A program made the position numbers and the translations under genes. From the NCBI RefSeq assembly GCF_009857835.1, contig NZ_WWCL01000008.1:1-37943 (forward strand): 37,943 nt of DNA. Reading direction: 5' to 3'. The DNA is from Duganella fentianensis. Lineage in GTDB: Bacteria > Pseudomonadota > Gammaproteobacteria > Burkholderiales > Burkholderiaceae_D. Numbering within the stretch: the stretch's first letter is position 1; the number at the start of each line of letters is the position of its first letter. The notes under the pieces are model-generated. The model did not search any database. It saw only the letters and a list, made by a program, of their open reading frames with translations, and was not told the DNA's origin. Positions 8,448-16,807 of the stretch are shown piece after piece.

Positions 8448-9431
8448 TCACAGCGCGTAATTGGCAGACCATTGTTCGAGCATGGCCTGATAGGGTTTGA
8501 TGAAGTGCTCTTCAGCGAACCTGCCTTGCTCGACAGCGAGCCGGCTACGTTCTTCCCTGTCATAGACTATGCGGGTCAATGAATAGTCCTGATGCTGCAG
8601 GCTGGGTTTATAGAATTTTCCGGCGGCGGAATTGGCGTTGTAGATCTCGGGACGATAGATCTTCTGGAAACTGTCCATGGTGCTGATGGTGCTGATCAAC
8701 TCAAGATCGGTGTAATCAGCGAGCAGATCACCAAAGAAATAGAACGCCAGCGGCGCGCTGCTATTGGCGGGCATGAAGTAGCGGACCGTCATGCCCATTT
8801 TTTTGAAATAGTCGTCGGTGAGAGAATACTCATCCTGTAGATATTCGATGCCTAACACCGGATGACAGTTTTCAGTCTGCCGATAGACTTTGGTACTGGA
8901 GACGCTCAGGCAGATAACCGGCGGTTTTTTGAAGTGCTGTCGATAGGTGTCCGAGTTGACGAAGTGTTGGAATAGCTTGCCATGCAGATCGCCAAAATTA
9001 TCTGGCGTGCTGAACTCGCGCTGGTTCTTTGCATGTTCCAGCAGCAGGACGCTAAAGTCGTAGTCGCGCACGTAGGACGAGAAGTTATTCCCCACGATGC
9101 CTTCGATCGTTTCACCGGTTTTATGGTCGAATATATTGGCCTTCAATATTTCAATTATCGGCAGAGCCGTTGCGTCAGCTTGGCCGTGCATGTTCATTGC
9201 TACGGAAATAATTTCGAGCTTGACGTTGAAGCGATCACGATGGGGATTATCCCGGTGCGCCAGTGAGTTGAAGCGGTTATCTATCATGCGCAGGGTGTTG
9301 CGCAGGTTTTCCTGCCGGCTTATTCCTCTGGCCAGATTGGCAAAATTGGTGGTAATTCGGGTGTTTTCGGCAGGCCGATAGTCTTCATCGAAACTGGTCG
9401 TTTTGATGGAAAATGTGAACTCGTGACTCAT
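8448..9431 (-). CDS. mesX: DUF1852 protein MesX, partner of MesD
   Basis: A 327-residue cytoplasmic protein recognised as DUF1852 by features such as SIKTTSFDEDYRPAENTRIT at the N-terminus, IEILKANIFDHKTGE, YLQDEYSLTDDYF and MGMTVRYFMP. There is no signal peptide or membrane segment. In other aerobic bacteria this family is required, with oxygen, for MesD to make methionine; its chemistry is not established. It precedes mesD by 26 bases in the same direction, so the two form an operon closed by the terminator at 7339-7370. ATG 9431 is the first in-frame start. Confidence 0.88.
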   Translation of the reverse strand: MSHEFTFSIKTTSFDEDYRPAENTRITTNFANLARGISRQENLRNTLRMIDNRFNSLAHRDNPHRDRFNVKLEIISVAMNMHGQADATALPIIEILKANIFDHKTGETIEGIVGNNFSSYVRDYDFSVLLLEHAKNQREFSTPDNFGDLHGKLFQHFVNSDTYRQHFKKPPVICLSVSSTKVYRQTENCHPVLGIEYLQDEYSLTDDYFKKMGMTVRYFMPANSSAPLAFYFFGDLLADYTDLELISTISTMDSFQKIYRPEIYNANSAAGKFYKPSLQHQDYSLTRIVYDREERSRLAVEQGRFAEEHFIKPYQAMLEQWSANYAL

Positions 9432-9821
9432 GATGATTCGATGCCTTAATGTCGTGGGTAGCGCCGCCGTTCAATAAGCTCCGCTTAAAGCAGGCATATT
9501 TCCGGCCAGCGCCATACGGTTGTTGCGGATGACAGATATTATTTCAAGCCATCGATTAAAAAAAGTGAATTTATCTCATGAAATGATTAGTTCTAGTCAT
9601 AGATTGAGGTCGTCAAGCTCTGGTGGGCAGGCAGCCAGGCGCTTGGGGAGTCCGGGAAGAGATAGCTTGCAGTGCGGATGGGCGGTGTTCAGCAGCGGGT
9701 AATATTTTTTGCTTGCAATTGCTTACATCTGATGCAGAACGCATGTCGACCGGAACCTGCCTGTGCCCGTTAATCAGCTACGGGTTCCGTCATCACCGAT
9801 CTTTTTTCAAGGAGTATGAAT
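9432..9821. other. intergenic region between mesX and a divergent periplasmic gene
   Basis: About 390 bases without a credible gene between divergent transcripts, so it must hold both promoters. The stretch 9551-9605 is A/T-rich and contains dyads such as TCAT-GAA-ATGA near 9576, plausible for a LysR-controlled promoter. No exact MetR box and no riboswitch I know were recognised. Confidence 0.5.
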
Positions 9822-10175
9822 ATGCATGGCCATCAACGTATTTCCAGCACCGCTATCGTAGCTAGCGTAATTGCCTTGTTCGCCGGCGCCGTAGGCAGTA
9901 GCTACGCTGCCGATAATGACACTGCATGGCAGAAAGACCATCCGCGTCAGGAACAGGTGAATACCCGTCTGGCCAAGCAGAACCTGCGCATACATGAAAA
10001 AGTGCAAAGCGGTGAAATGAGCAAGGCCGAGGCAGCAACCCTACATCAGGAAGACCGAGCAATACGCAAGGAAGAACGGATGATGGCGCGCCATGACGGT
10101 GGCCACAGCACCAAGGCAGAGCAGAAGGCGCTCAATCAGCAGGAAAACGCCGTGAGCAAACAAATCGGTAAGTAA
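9822..10175 (+). CDS. small periplasmic helical protein
   Basis: A 117-residue protein with a signal peptide (hydrophobic core near residues 10-27, cleavage after SSYA). The mature part is highly charged and helical, with two imperfect repeats: QNLRIHEKVQSGEMSKAEAATLHQEDRAI and ARHDGGHSTKAEQKALNQQENAV. The pattern N-x-R-I...G-x-[ML]-[ST]-x-x-E-A-x-x-L is common in uncharacterised secreted proteins of Burkholderiales. Its function is unknown. ATG 9822 is preferred over 9816 because the AAGGAG site lies at proper distance only from the second. It stands alone and diverges from mesX. Confidence 0.75.
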   Translation: MHGHQRISSTAIVASVIALFAGAVGSSYAADNDTAWQKDHPRQEQVNTRLAKQNLRIHEKVQSGEMSKAEAATLHQEDRAIRKEERMMARHDGGHSTKAEQKALNQQENAVSKQIGK

Positions 10176-10212
10176 TCAGCAAGCTGATGCTGGCTTGATG
10201 CGGCGCGCTAAG

Positions 10213-10671
10213 TCAGCCGCGCTGTCGTTGCCCGATGAGCAGGTGGAGGATAAATACGAGCGCCGCAGCGAGGCCGATGATCCAGTGCGTTAATGACCAG
10301 AGGTTGCGGCTTTCTTCATCGGCCAGATAGTAGAGGCCAAAGCCGCTGACGACCAGTACGGCCAGCAGGCTGAGCAAGCTGAGGCCGCTGGCCAGATTGC
10401 GTCCGGCCTTGATGGCGCGGCGGATGTGCGCATTCATCAGACTGCCGAGGAAGAACAGTCCCAGCATCGCTGCGCCGCCATGAAAGCGCATCGCCCATGG
10501 TTCCAGCGGGTGAATGGAAGCGCCGAACTGGCTGCCCGGCCGCATGAAGTAGCGCACAATCAGCCAGACACCGCCGCTCGAAAGCAGCAGTAGCAGACTG
10601 GCATAAATAGAACGGCGGTGCCAGCGTTCCAGCCGCAAGTTGATATGGGGACGATGGTGATGGGTATGCAT
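10213..10671 (-). CDS. small four-helix membrane protein, likely heme b type
   Basis: A 152-residue inner-membrane protein with four hydrophobic segments (about residues 20-40, 56-76, 84-104, 113-133). Its N-terminus is histidine-rich (HTHHHRPH). Histidines lie in or next to helices (MRFHGG, MNAHIRR, LTHWIIG, FILHLL), the arrangement expected of a diheme cytochrome b-like or DUF4405-type protein. It is the last gene of the five-gene run starting at 14578, two bases after apbE. It could pass electrons from the membrane to the flavinylated FMN-binding protein. Heme binding is inferred only from histidine placement. Confidence 0.72.
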   Translation of the reverse strand: MHTHHHRPHINLRLERWHRRSIYASLLLLLSSGGVWLIVRYFMRPGSQFGASIHPLEPWAMRFHGGAAMLGLFFLGSLMNAHIRRAIKAGRNLASGLSLLSLLAVLVVSGFGLYYLADEESRNLWSLTHWIIGLAAALVFILHLLIGQRQRG

Positions 10672-10673
10672 GG

Positions 10674-11483
10674 CTAGATTATAAGGGCTGTGGCCTGCCA
10701 TTGCGTCAGGGCCGGATGGTGCGGGTCGGCACTGGCCATCACGACTTTGGTCAGCGCATCGGCCAGCACGCAGCTGGGCGCGCGGACGGAGATGCTGCGG
10801 GTGGAGCGGATGCTGCGGCCGTCGCGGCCATCCCATAGTGCACTGACCTGCTGGCCGTGCTGCATGCGGCGCGAAAAATAGGTAGCCGATGTGGCCATCG
10901 CTTCCGCCCGCAGCTGCACGGCTGGCAGCAGGCGCTGTGGTTGCTGGGGATGGCGCAGGCTGACGGGCCAGTCGCGCTGGCCGAACACACGCAGATCGCC
11001 GCCCGCGTTGACGCAGCCCGCCTGCGCGCCAGCCTGCTGCAAAGCCGCAACGGCCAGATCGACCGCATAGCCTTTGGCGATGCCGCCCACATCGATCCAG
11101 CCGCTGGCCAGTTTGCACAGCGAACCGTCGGCGTCCCATTGCATCATTGCCTGTCCGGGCTGGTAGATAACCGTCTCGACGGCGGGCGCGGGCAGTAGGC
11201 CGTTTTCCACCAGCCGGGGCGCGCAGGCGATGTTGAAGATGCCGTCCGTCGCCAGCCTGAGCTGCTCGGCCAGCTGCAGCACCTGCATGGTATGGCTGTG
11301 CAGTTCCAGCCGTGTGCCCGCTGCTGCCCGGTTAAAGCGCGCAATATCGCTGGCAGGATCGTGAAAGCTCATCAGCCCATGTACTTGCGCGATCTGGGCA
11401 AAGGCGGCATTCAGTCCCGCCTGATCACCATCGGCCGTGATCTCGACGAGGGTGCCCAGCCAGGGCTGCGCGCGCCGTATCAT
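10674..11483 (-). CDS. apbE: FAD:protein FMN transferase ApbE
   Basis: A 269-residue ApbE-family enzyme that transfers FMN from FAD onto a Ser/Thr of extracytoplasmic proteins. Signatures present: RRAQPWLGTLVEI at the N-terminus, MSFHDPASDIARFNRA, WIDVGGIAKGYAVDLA near residues 126-141, and CVNAGGDLRVFG near 155-166. A Mg-binding Asp is expected in the DALTKVVMA segment (VLADALTKV). The start ATG 11483 overlaps the stop of the FMN-binding gene (ATGA), so the frame beginning at 11636 is too long. There is no clear lipobox or signal peptide, so its compartment is uncertain. The neighbouring FMN-binding protein is the obvious substrate. Confidence 0.9.
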   Translation of the reverse strand: MIRRAQPWLGTLVEITADGDQAGLNAAFAQIAQVHGLMSFHDPASDIARFNRAAAGTRLELHSHTMQVLQLAEQLRLATDGIFNIACAPRLVENGLLPAPAVETVIYQPGQAMMQWDADGSLCKLASGWIDVGGIAKGYAVDLAVAALQQAGAQAGCVNAGGDLRVFGQRDWPVSLRHPQQPQRLLPAVQLRAEAMATSATYFSRRMQHGQQVSALWDGRDGRSIRSTRSISVRAPSCVLADALTKVVMASADPHHPALTQWQATALII

Positions 11484-12016
11484 GGTCTGAGTACGACCTG
11501 GGCTATGGCTGCAATGCGCCGTACGCCATCGGTGAGGTGGCTGGCCGATAGGGTGGCGCCGCTGATGCCGGCGATGCCGCCGCCTAGCGTCAGTCCGCCC
11601 GTGCTGGCGCTCTTGCCGGTGAACTGGCGGCGCCATGCGGGCAGGCGGATTTCGCCGCCATGGCTTTCACGGTAGGTCAGAATTTCCACCTGACGGATGC
11701 TGGCATCGGGATTGAGCGCGACGGCATAGGAGATCAGCTCGAATTTGCCGATCACGTCGTCGAGCACCAGATAGCCGAGCAGCTTGTCGCCGTTGTACGC
11801 GCCGATGACGTGCCAGTTGACGGAGCGGGCCGGCAATCCGGCCAGCTTTTCCACCTGCTGCATCTGCGCCAGCGACAAGGCCACATCCTGCGTACGGTAA
11901 GCCGTAGCATCAGGATAGGCCAGCTTCTGCACCTGCTCGACGCTCAGGTATTGCACCGCATAGGCGGGCAAACAGGCCAGGCTTGCCGCCAGCGGAAGAC
12001 AGAGCCGGTAGCGCAT
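11480..12016 (-). CDS. periplasmic FMN-binding domain protein, ApbE substrate
   Basis: A 178-residue protein with a signal peptide (residues 1-20, ending PAYA) and a C-terminal FMN-binding domain (NqrC/RnfG type). The flavinylation motif SGATLSA lies at residues 152-158, with Thr155 the likely attachment site. The Asp often found a few residues before this motif is not present (GGGIAGISGAT), which is worth noting. The middle part contains VLDDVIGKFELISYAVAL and VEILTYRESHGGEI, typical of the domain. Its start overlaps the porin stop by one base and its stop overlaps apbE. It is probably a one-domain periplasmic electron carrier. Confidence 0.88.
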   Translation of the reverse strand: MRYRLCLPLAASLACLPAYAVQYLSVEQVQKLAYPDATAYRTQDVALSLAQMQQVEKLAGLPARSVNWHVIGAYNGDKLLGYLVLDDVIGKFELISYAVALNPDASIRQVEILTYRESHGGEIRLPAWRRQFTGKSASTGGLTLGGGIAGISGATLSASHLTDGVRRIAAIAQVVLRP

Positions 12017-13329
12017 CAGTAAGAGAACCCTACGCCGAAGTTGAGACGGTCGCGCGTCTTGTCTTCCTTGAACTTCTGATAGTCAGCCTTCAGCACCACG
12101 CCTTCGCCCACTTTCAGATTGGCGCCCACCGTCGTGACTTTTTCATCCGGCTGGGCCGCAACGCCCAGACCTTGCGGCAGCGCTTCATAGCTCTTGGCCG
12201 TGTTGTACTGCTCGTAGCGGACAAACGGGCTCAGTACATAGTCGTCCGCTTTGTAGGCCTGATACGCCGCCTGCAGATACCAGCCAGCGAAGGCTTTCGG
12301 CACCGGGGTAGGGTTGCCCACCAGCGTGAGGTTGAGCGCTGCCGTGTTGCTGATCTGGCCGCGCGCATAGACTGCGGCCAGATCCCACAAGCCCGGCGTA
12401 TAGCGGGCATGCAGGTCATAGACGGTGACGCGCGCATCGTTGGCGGTATAGCCTTCGGTCTTGTGGCCGACCTTGCCGCTGAACAGCGAGCCGCCCAGCA
12501 GCAGGCCGGGCACGCCGCGCCAGTTCAGCGCGCCATGCACGCTCAGGTCGCGCGATTTGGCCAGCTGGCCTTCCTGATGGATGGCGCCTAGCGGCGATTC
12601 GCGGCCTTCGCTGCTGGCCGCATCCCATTTGCCCAGATCAAAGCCGGTGGTGATGCCGGCATCCCAGCTCAGGCCTTCGGCGGTATCGCCGGAAAGGCCG
12701 ATACCGGCTTCGCGCCAGGTCGAAGGAATAATCGCTGTCTCGACGAAGTTACGTTCCACGCCGTAGTAGGCGGTCGGTTCGTGGCTGGTATTGAGCAAAC
12801 CGGCCGGGATCAGGAACAGACCGGCTTTTCCGCGCAGGCCGTTGCCGAACTGGCGCTCGACGTAGAGCTGTTCGATCGCGCTTTCGCCGCTATCGCTGGC
12901 CGAGGCGATGGCATGTTCCCATTCGAACTCGGAAACCAGTTTGGTTTTTTCATCGAAGCGGTGTTCGATGCCGATCACGGCGCGGCGTACATCGGTCTGG
13001 GCGGCGCTGGCATTCTTGCTGGGGCGGTTGTAATTGATTTCGCCATAGCCGCCGATGATGGTGGTGGGGCCGCTGGCCATAATGGGCGCAGATGGGGTAG
13101 GGGCTGGCGCTGGCGCTACAGCTGGTGCGGCGAGGCTCGCCAGCTCCTGCTGTTTCTGTTCGATCACGGCAGTCTTCTGCTGGCTGGCTTTGAGCTCGGC
13201 CTTCAGCTGTTCCAGTTCGGCGGCCATTTTGTCGATACGGGCCAGCAGTTCGGCTTCACCGGCGCTGGCGGCAAATGGCGCCGCCAGCAGGGTCGCGGCG
13301 ATAGCGGAGGCGATCAGATTCTTTTTCAT
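12016..13329 (-). CDS. outer-membrane porin with N-terminal coiled coil
   Basis: A 437-residue outer-membrane beta-barrel protein. It has a signal peptide ending ASA near residue 23, then a coiled-coil (ARIDKMAAELEQLKAEL and following, residues about 28-65), a Pro/Ala linker, and a barrel with alternating strands. It ends in a terminal aromatic (LNFGVGFSY), the expected barrel-assembly signal. This layout matches trimeric phosphate-selective-like porins. The gene begins 16 bases after the diheme peroxidase and overlaps the next gene, so it belongs to the Fur-fronted operon. It may carry a metal complex or redox substrate through the outer membrane; the substrate is not readable from sequence. 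Confidence 0.85.
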   Translation of the reverse strand: MKKNLIASAIAATLLAAPFAASAGEAELLARIDKMAAELEQLKAELKASQQKTAVIEQKQQELASLAAPAVAPAPAPTPSAPIMASGPTTIIGGYGEINYNRPSKNASAAQTDVRRAVIGIEHRFDEKTKLVSEFEWEHAIASASDSGESAIEQLYVERQFGNGLRGKAGLFLIPAGLLNTSHEPTAYYGVERNFVETAIIPSTWREAGIGLSGDTAEGLSWDAGITTGFDLGKWDAASSEGRESPLGAIHQEGQLAKSRDLSVHGALNWRGVPGLLLGGSLFSGKVGHKTEGYTANDARVTVYDLHARYTPGLWDLAAVYARGQISNTAALNLTLVGNPTPVPKAFAGWYLQAAYQAYKADDYVLSPFVRYEQYNTAKSYEALPQGLGVAAQPDEKVTTVGANLKVGEGVVLKADYQKFKEDKTRDRLNFGVGFSY

Positions 13330-13345
13330 TTGGTAGTCTCGTAAA

Positions 13346-14578
13346 TTAAGGATTGAGCTTGTAGCCGTCAGTGAGCGTGCCGAGGAATTTCACCACATCG
13401 TCGATTTCCCTCGGTGACAGGGCCGGCGCCATGCCGGGCTGGCGGTTGTAGGGGACTTCGCTGACGTTGACGTTTTTGCGGTATGGCTCGGGCAGGTCAT
13501 TGAACTTCTGCACCCGGCCATCGGCAGCAAGCGGATACCATTCTTCCGGATTGGTATCGCGCCGTACGTAGAAGCTAACCACGCTGGTCAGATTATCGAA
13601 CGCACCGTTATGGAAGAAGGCCTGACGGGTCGCCACATTGCGCAGGGTCGGCACTTTGAACGAGCCGCATAGATCGCTGCGCTTGTCCACCAGATCGGTG
13701 CGGTCCGGTCCGCACAGACCCAGATCGTAATAGGCTGGATTTGCGGTTGCCTTCAGTTTGACATTGCGCGGCACGCCCAGATTGTCGTAAGTGAAATCGG
13801 TGAACAGCGGGGACGCACCATCGGCGCCACGCGCGCTCGGGTGGCAGGCAATGCAGTTGCCCTTGGCGGGATTATTGAACAGGGCCAGCCCGCGCAATTC
13901 CTGATCGCTGAGTTTTACTTTACCAGCGAGGAAAAGGTCGTACTTGGAATCGAATGGGTGGAACTCCGGCGCCTCTTTCTGGTAAGCCTGCAAGGCGAGG
14001 GTCATGCGGCCGAAGGCCTGCTCGGCGTCATCCAGTATGCCGGCGCCGAACTGGGCGCGGAAGCGTTCTACATAGGCAGTTTTGCGGAGCTTGTTGATGA
14101 CGTCCTGTTTGCTGTCGTTCGCCATTTCGTGCGGCGCAAGGAAGGGCCGCTCGCCTTGCTCGGCCAGACTGGCGGCACGGCCGTCGCGATCGAAGCCGCC
14201 GGTGGGCGTGCCGTCGGCGGCAAAGAAGAAGGCCGGGGTCTGGTTCAGATAGCGCAGCGACGGCGCGGCGCGGAAGCCCTGTACATCGCCATTGGCGCCG
14301 CCGAATTGTGCGGCCAGATTGTTGTTGGGGGCGTGGGCCGCCGCCGGATCGTGGCAGCTGGCGCAGGATTGCGCGCCCGAAGCAGACAGGCTGGTGTCTT
14401 TGAAGATCAGTTCGCCTAGTTTGGCGGTCTCGCTGAGGGCGATGGTATGGTCCGGGGCGGGAGTGCTGGGCGATGTAGTACTGGTGCTGGAGCCACCGCT
14501 GCAGGCGGCCAAGGCGAGTAGCACAGCAGTCATCCCCGCTTCCTTGCCTATTTTCTTTGCTAGTACGGTAAAACGCAT
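13346..14578 (-). CDS. diheme cytochrome c peroxidase-like lipoprotein (MauG/CcpA family)
   Basis: Starting at ATG 14578 the protein has 410 residues. It begins with a lipoprotein signal (VLLALAACSGG, Cys near residue 26) and a Ser/Thr-rich linker. Two c-heme motifs follow, CASCH (near residue 72) and CIACH (near residue 240), typical of bacterial diheme peroxidases and MauG relatives. PTLRNVATRQAFFHNGAFDNL near residue 307 is the conserved C-terminal signature. The longer frame to 14614 would start inside the operator and is unlikely. It is first in the five-gene run and lies just after a Fur-box-like palindrome. It could reduce peroxide or oxidise a metal-bound ligand; the partner is unknown. 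Confidence 0.87.
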   Translation of the reverse strand: MRFTVLAKKIGKEAGMTAVLLALAACSGGSSTSTTSPSTPAPDHTIALSETAKLGELIFKDTSLSASGAQSCASCHDPAAAHAPNNNLAAQFGGANGDVQGFRAAPSLRYLNQTPAFFFAADGTPTGGFDRDGRAASLAEQGERPFLAPHEMANDSKQDVINKLRKTAYVERFRAQFGAGILDDAEQAFGRMTLALQAYQKEAPEFHPFDSKYDLFLAGKVKLSDQELRGLALFNNPAKGNCIACHPSARGADGASPLFTDFTYDNLGVPRNVKLKATANPAYYDLGLCGPDRTDLVDKRSDLCGSFKVPTLRNVATRQAFFHNGAFDNLTSVVSFYVRRDTNPEEWYPLAADGRVQKFNDLPEPYRKNVNVSEVPYNRQPGMAPALSPREIDDVVKFLGTLTDGYKLNP

Positions 14579-14594
14579 AGGTGGAATGCTTATG

Positions 14595-14623
14595 TGAATA
14601 ATAATAGTTCTCATTATTATTCA
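14595..14623 (-). promoter_or_regulatory. Fur-box-like operator
   Basis: Perfect inverted repeat with 11-bp arms, TGAATAATAAT and ATTATTATTCA, around a 7-base centre. The core matches 14 of 19 positions of the Escherichia coli Fur consensus when compared by eye. It sits 16 bases upstream of the diheme peroxidase start, where bound Fur would block transcription of the operon. No second copy was seen in the window. Confidence 0.75.
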
Positions 14624-14759
14624 TGTTGGAAGTTTCTGCAAATGGGGCATCAGGGGAAGCCGCTGGCTCTTGCTGATGCCGGGGCATGCGCTGCGCAGAA
14701 GCAGGTGGCACTGCGATGGCCACTTGATCTGGCTCAGAAATATGCGATGGCGGGGTGGC

Positions 14760-15626
14760 CTAGCGCAGCGAAGGCTGGAAGTCCTTGTCCGTCACCATGC
14801 CGAATTCGAAGCCGCCCGCCAGCAGTGAGGCGACTATGGTGTCGAGCTTTTTCAGCGTATTCGGATGGATTTCATGCATCAGGATGATGCCGCCGCGACG
14901 CGAGCGGACCGCGGCCAGCACATGGCCCACATAATCGTTCTGGTACTGTCGCGGCACGCCGCAGGAGATCGCCTCGCGCGTATCGATAGCGCCGGTCTTG
15001 TCGAACGCCCAGTCGCAGGAATCCACATGCCAGCCGACGATCTGGTAGCCATGCTGGTGCACCAGCTGATTGGTTTCGCAGGTCGAATTGCCATACGGGT
15101 AGCGGAACAGCTTGGGCAGGTCTGGCGTGGTCAGGCTGTCGGCGCGCAGCACTTCGCCTGTCTGGCGTGCCACATCGATGTCGTGGAAGTTGGGGTGGCT
15201 CCACGAATGGTTGGCCACCACGTCGTGGCCTGCCGCGCGTACCTGCGCTACCAGCTCGGGATACTGGCTGGCCTTTTCGCCCACCATGAAGAAAGTAGCG
15301 TGGATGTTGTACTTCTTCAGCACTTCCAGTATGTATGCGGTGCCTGATGTCGTAGGGCCATCGTCGAAGGTCAGCGCCACGCGGTTCAGTGGCGGCGCGG
15401 TGGCGATTTCGGATTCGTAGCGGCAGTGGCTTTCCAATACTGCCGGTTCCACACTCAGGCGCTCGTGCAGGCGCTTGAGGTGATGCTGGCGTATGCTGGC
15501 TGTTTCGTCCTGTGCCGATGTGGTCGGCGAAGGAGTCTGGCCGGTGGCGGTACAGACAGTGGCGGCGAGGGTGGTGGCCAGTAGCAGGCAGCTGACGGCG
15601 TGCTGGCGATAGCGGGAAGGTTTCAT
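14760..15626 (-). CDS. secreted polysaccharide deacetylase (NodB domain)
   Basis: A 288-residue protein with an N-terminal signal sequence and a NodB-homology domain of carbohydrate esterase family 4. The five motifs are visible: TFDDGP (catalytic and metal Asp pair), HSWSHP (metal His pair), RYPYGN, DSCDW and LMHE. It therefore probably removes acetyl groups from N-acetylglucosamine polymers such as peptidoglycan, chitin oligomers or exopolysaccharide in the envelope. ATG 15626 is chosen because the signal peptide starts there; the frame upstream encodes no recognisable sequence. It stands alone between the Fur-fronted operon and the broken TauE gene. Substrate is not determinable. Confidence 0.9.
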   Translation of the reverse strand: MKPSRYRQHAVSCLLLATTLAATVCTATGQTPSPTTSAQDETASIRQHHLKRLHERLSVEPAVLESHCRYESEIATAPPLNRVALTFDDGPTTSGTAYILEVLKKYNIHATFFMVGEKASQYPELVAQVRAAGHDVVANHSWSHPNFHDIDVARQTGEVLRADSLTTPDLPKLFRYPYGNSTCETNQLVHQHGYQIVGWHVDSCDWAFDKTGAIDTREAISCGVPRQYQNDYVGHVLAAVRSRRGGIILMHEIHPNTLKKLDTIVASLLAGGFEFGMVTDKDFQPSLR

Positions 15627-15696
15627 GCCGCTATTATAAACAGCCAGCCTCAGCCGGGGCAGGTGGGCGCTGCCCGCTCGGGCAGCGCCGCGGCAT

Positions 15697-16264
15697 TCAC
15701 AGTGCCCGCACGAATAATGCCAGTGCGACGCAGGCCGATACCAGCGCAAACGCCTGTTGCAGTACCGGCCCCGCCAGCCTCGCCGCCAGCAGACGGCCGC
15801 TGCCCATACCGGCCAGTGCACCAGCCGAAAACGGCAGGGCGATGGCCCATTGCAGGTGGCCGGTGGCGGCGCTGGCTGCCACACCCGAAAATGAGACGAG
15901 GGCGATCACGGCGAGCGAAGTGGACAGAATAGACTGGGTGTTCAGATCAGTGTAGCGCTGCAGGGCGGGCACCATGACGAAGCCGCCGCCTACTCCCAGC
16001 AAGCCGGACAGTCCGCCGGCCAGCAGTCCGGACATGGCCAGCGCACGGGCACAGGGAGCAGTCCAGTTCAGCTTCCCGCGCTGGATGTCCAGCCGGCATG
16101 GCGGGGCGGCGCCGGTCTGGCTAGCGGCTACGCCTGCATTGCCGCCGTTGCCGCTTGCTGCCGTGGCACGCTGGTAGACGCGCCACGCGACATACAGCAG
16201 CACCAGTGCGAACACCATACTAAGTGGCCGGTTGGGTGTGCGCTGCGCTAGCCACAGGCCCAGC
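15697..16264 (-). pseudogene. TauE/SafE-family permease, 5' half lost at transposon end
   Basis: The remaining part, about 188 codons, contains the C-terminal repeat of a TauE/SafE (sulfite exporter/anion permease) protein: GLLAGGLSGLLGVGGGFVMVPAL, then STSLAVIALVSFSGVAASAATGH and two more membrane segments. Full-length members have about 250-270 residues with two such repeats. The reading frame runs unbroken up to 16264, where the mini Tn7-like element begins, and the missing 5' part is not found on its other side (after 16987). So insertion was followed or accompanied by rearrangement. An internal ATG at 16218 could start a fragment, but it would lack the first repeat. Confidence 0.85.
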
Positions 16265-16476
16265 CGTAGTGGAAAGCGAAAGTGTCACTCTTGCGACGGT
16301 AAATGTGTCAATCCATCTTTTCAGAGTCGGGAAAGTTGAAATTCTTTAATATTTTCAACGGCTTACCGAATTTGGAAAGTAATTGTGTCAACTGGAATGC
16401 AAGGAAAGGAAATGTGTCACTTCCTTGGCGCCGAAAATCGGCACCGATTCGCATCGTCAGCGTCATATCGATACGA

Positions 16477-16726
16477 TCAGAAATACGCAAAATAGCTCCA
16501 TCGCAGCCGCGTGATGGCGATGCGCGCCTTCTTGTTGAATGAACGCATGTTCCGTGGCGAAACGGGCGGCGATGCGCCATATAGGTGGTCACCGTTTCCG
16601 CATCGGTAAGGCGCGTCGAGCAGGGCGACATTGAGCCGGTAGGGCGCCATGGCGCCGCACATGCGACAGGCGTTTTCCAGCAGATCGCTATGCACCGGAC
16701 CGCATTTGTGGCCGCCAACCCAGCTT
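16477..16726 (-). pseudogene. fragment resembling the C-terminus of TniQ/TnsD
   Basis: In one frame this stretch reads a zinc-ribbon-like segment (HKCGP, then ACRMCG, then PYRCGNGDH) followed by a basic helical tail RSFNKKARIAITRLRW and a stop. Cys-x2-Cys ribbons are characteristic of TniQ/TnsD target selectors, the component missing from the visible part of the full element. It has no start of its own and is joined, out of frame, to a tnsA remnant. The identification is tentative; a full-length homolog would be decisive. Confidence 0.5.
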
Positions 16727-16807
16727 CAATCTGTACGCCTCGATGCAGCGAGAGCCGGCAGGCCGTGCGCGCCAAACAGCCGATTGGAATCGTGCGGTTT
16801 TGCTCAT
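16727..16807 (-). pseudogene. 5' remnant of tnsA
   Basis: The first 27 codons match tnsA of the other copy (MSKTARFQSAV) with about seven base differences. Weaker similarity continues for about 20 more bases before the sequence turns into the TniQ/TnsD-like tail. Translation from ATG 16807 would stop after 39 codons. It marks one side of the internal deletion. Confidence 0.75.

Noticed and set aside
9551..9610. MetR-binding box upstream of mesX
   Set aside because: TGAA and TTC stretches are present but not with the five-base spacing of the MetR consensus.
10213..11139. 308-codon frame running through apbE into the membrane protein gene
   Set aside because: Only the last 152 codons (from ATG 10671) look like a protein; the first part is apbE read in another frame.
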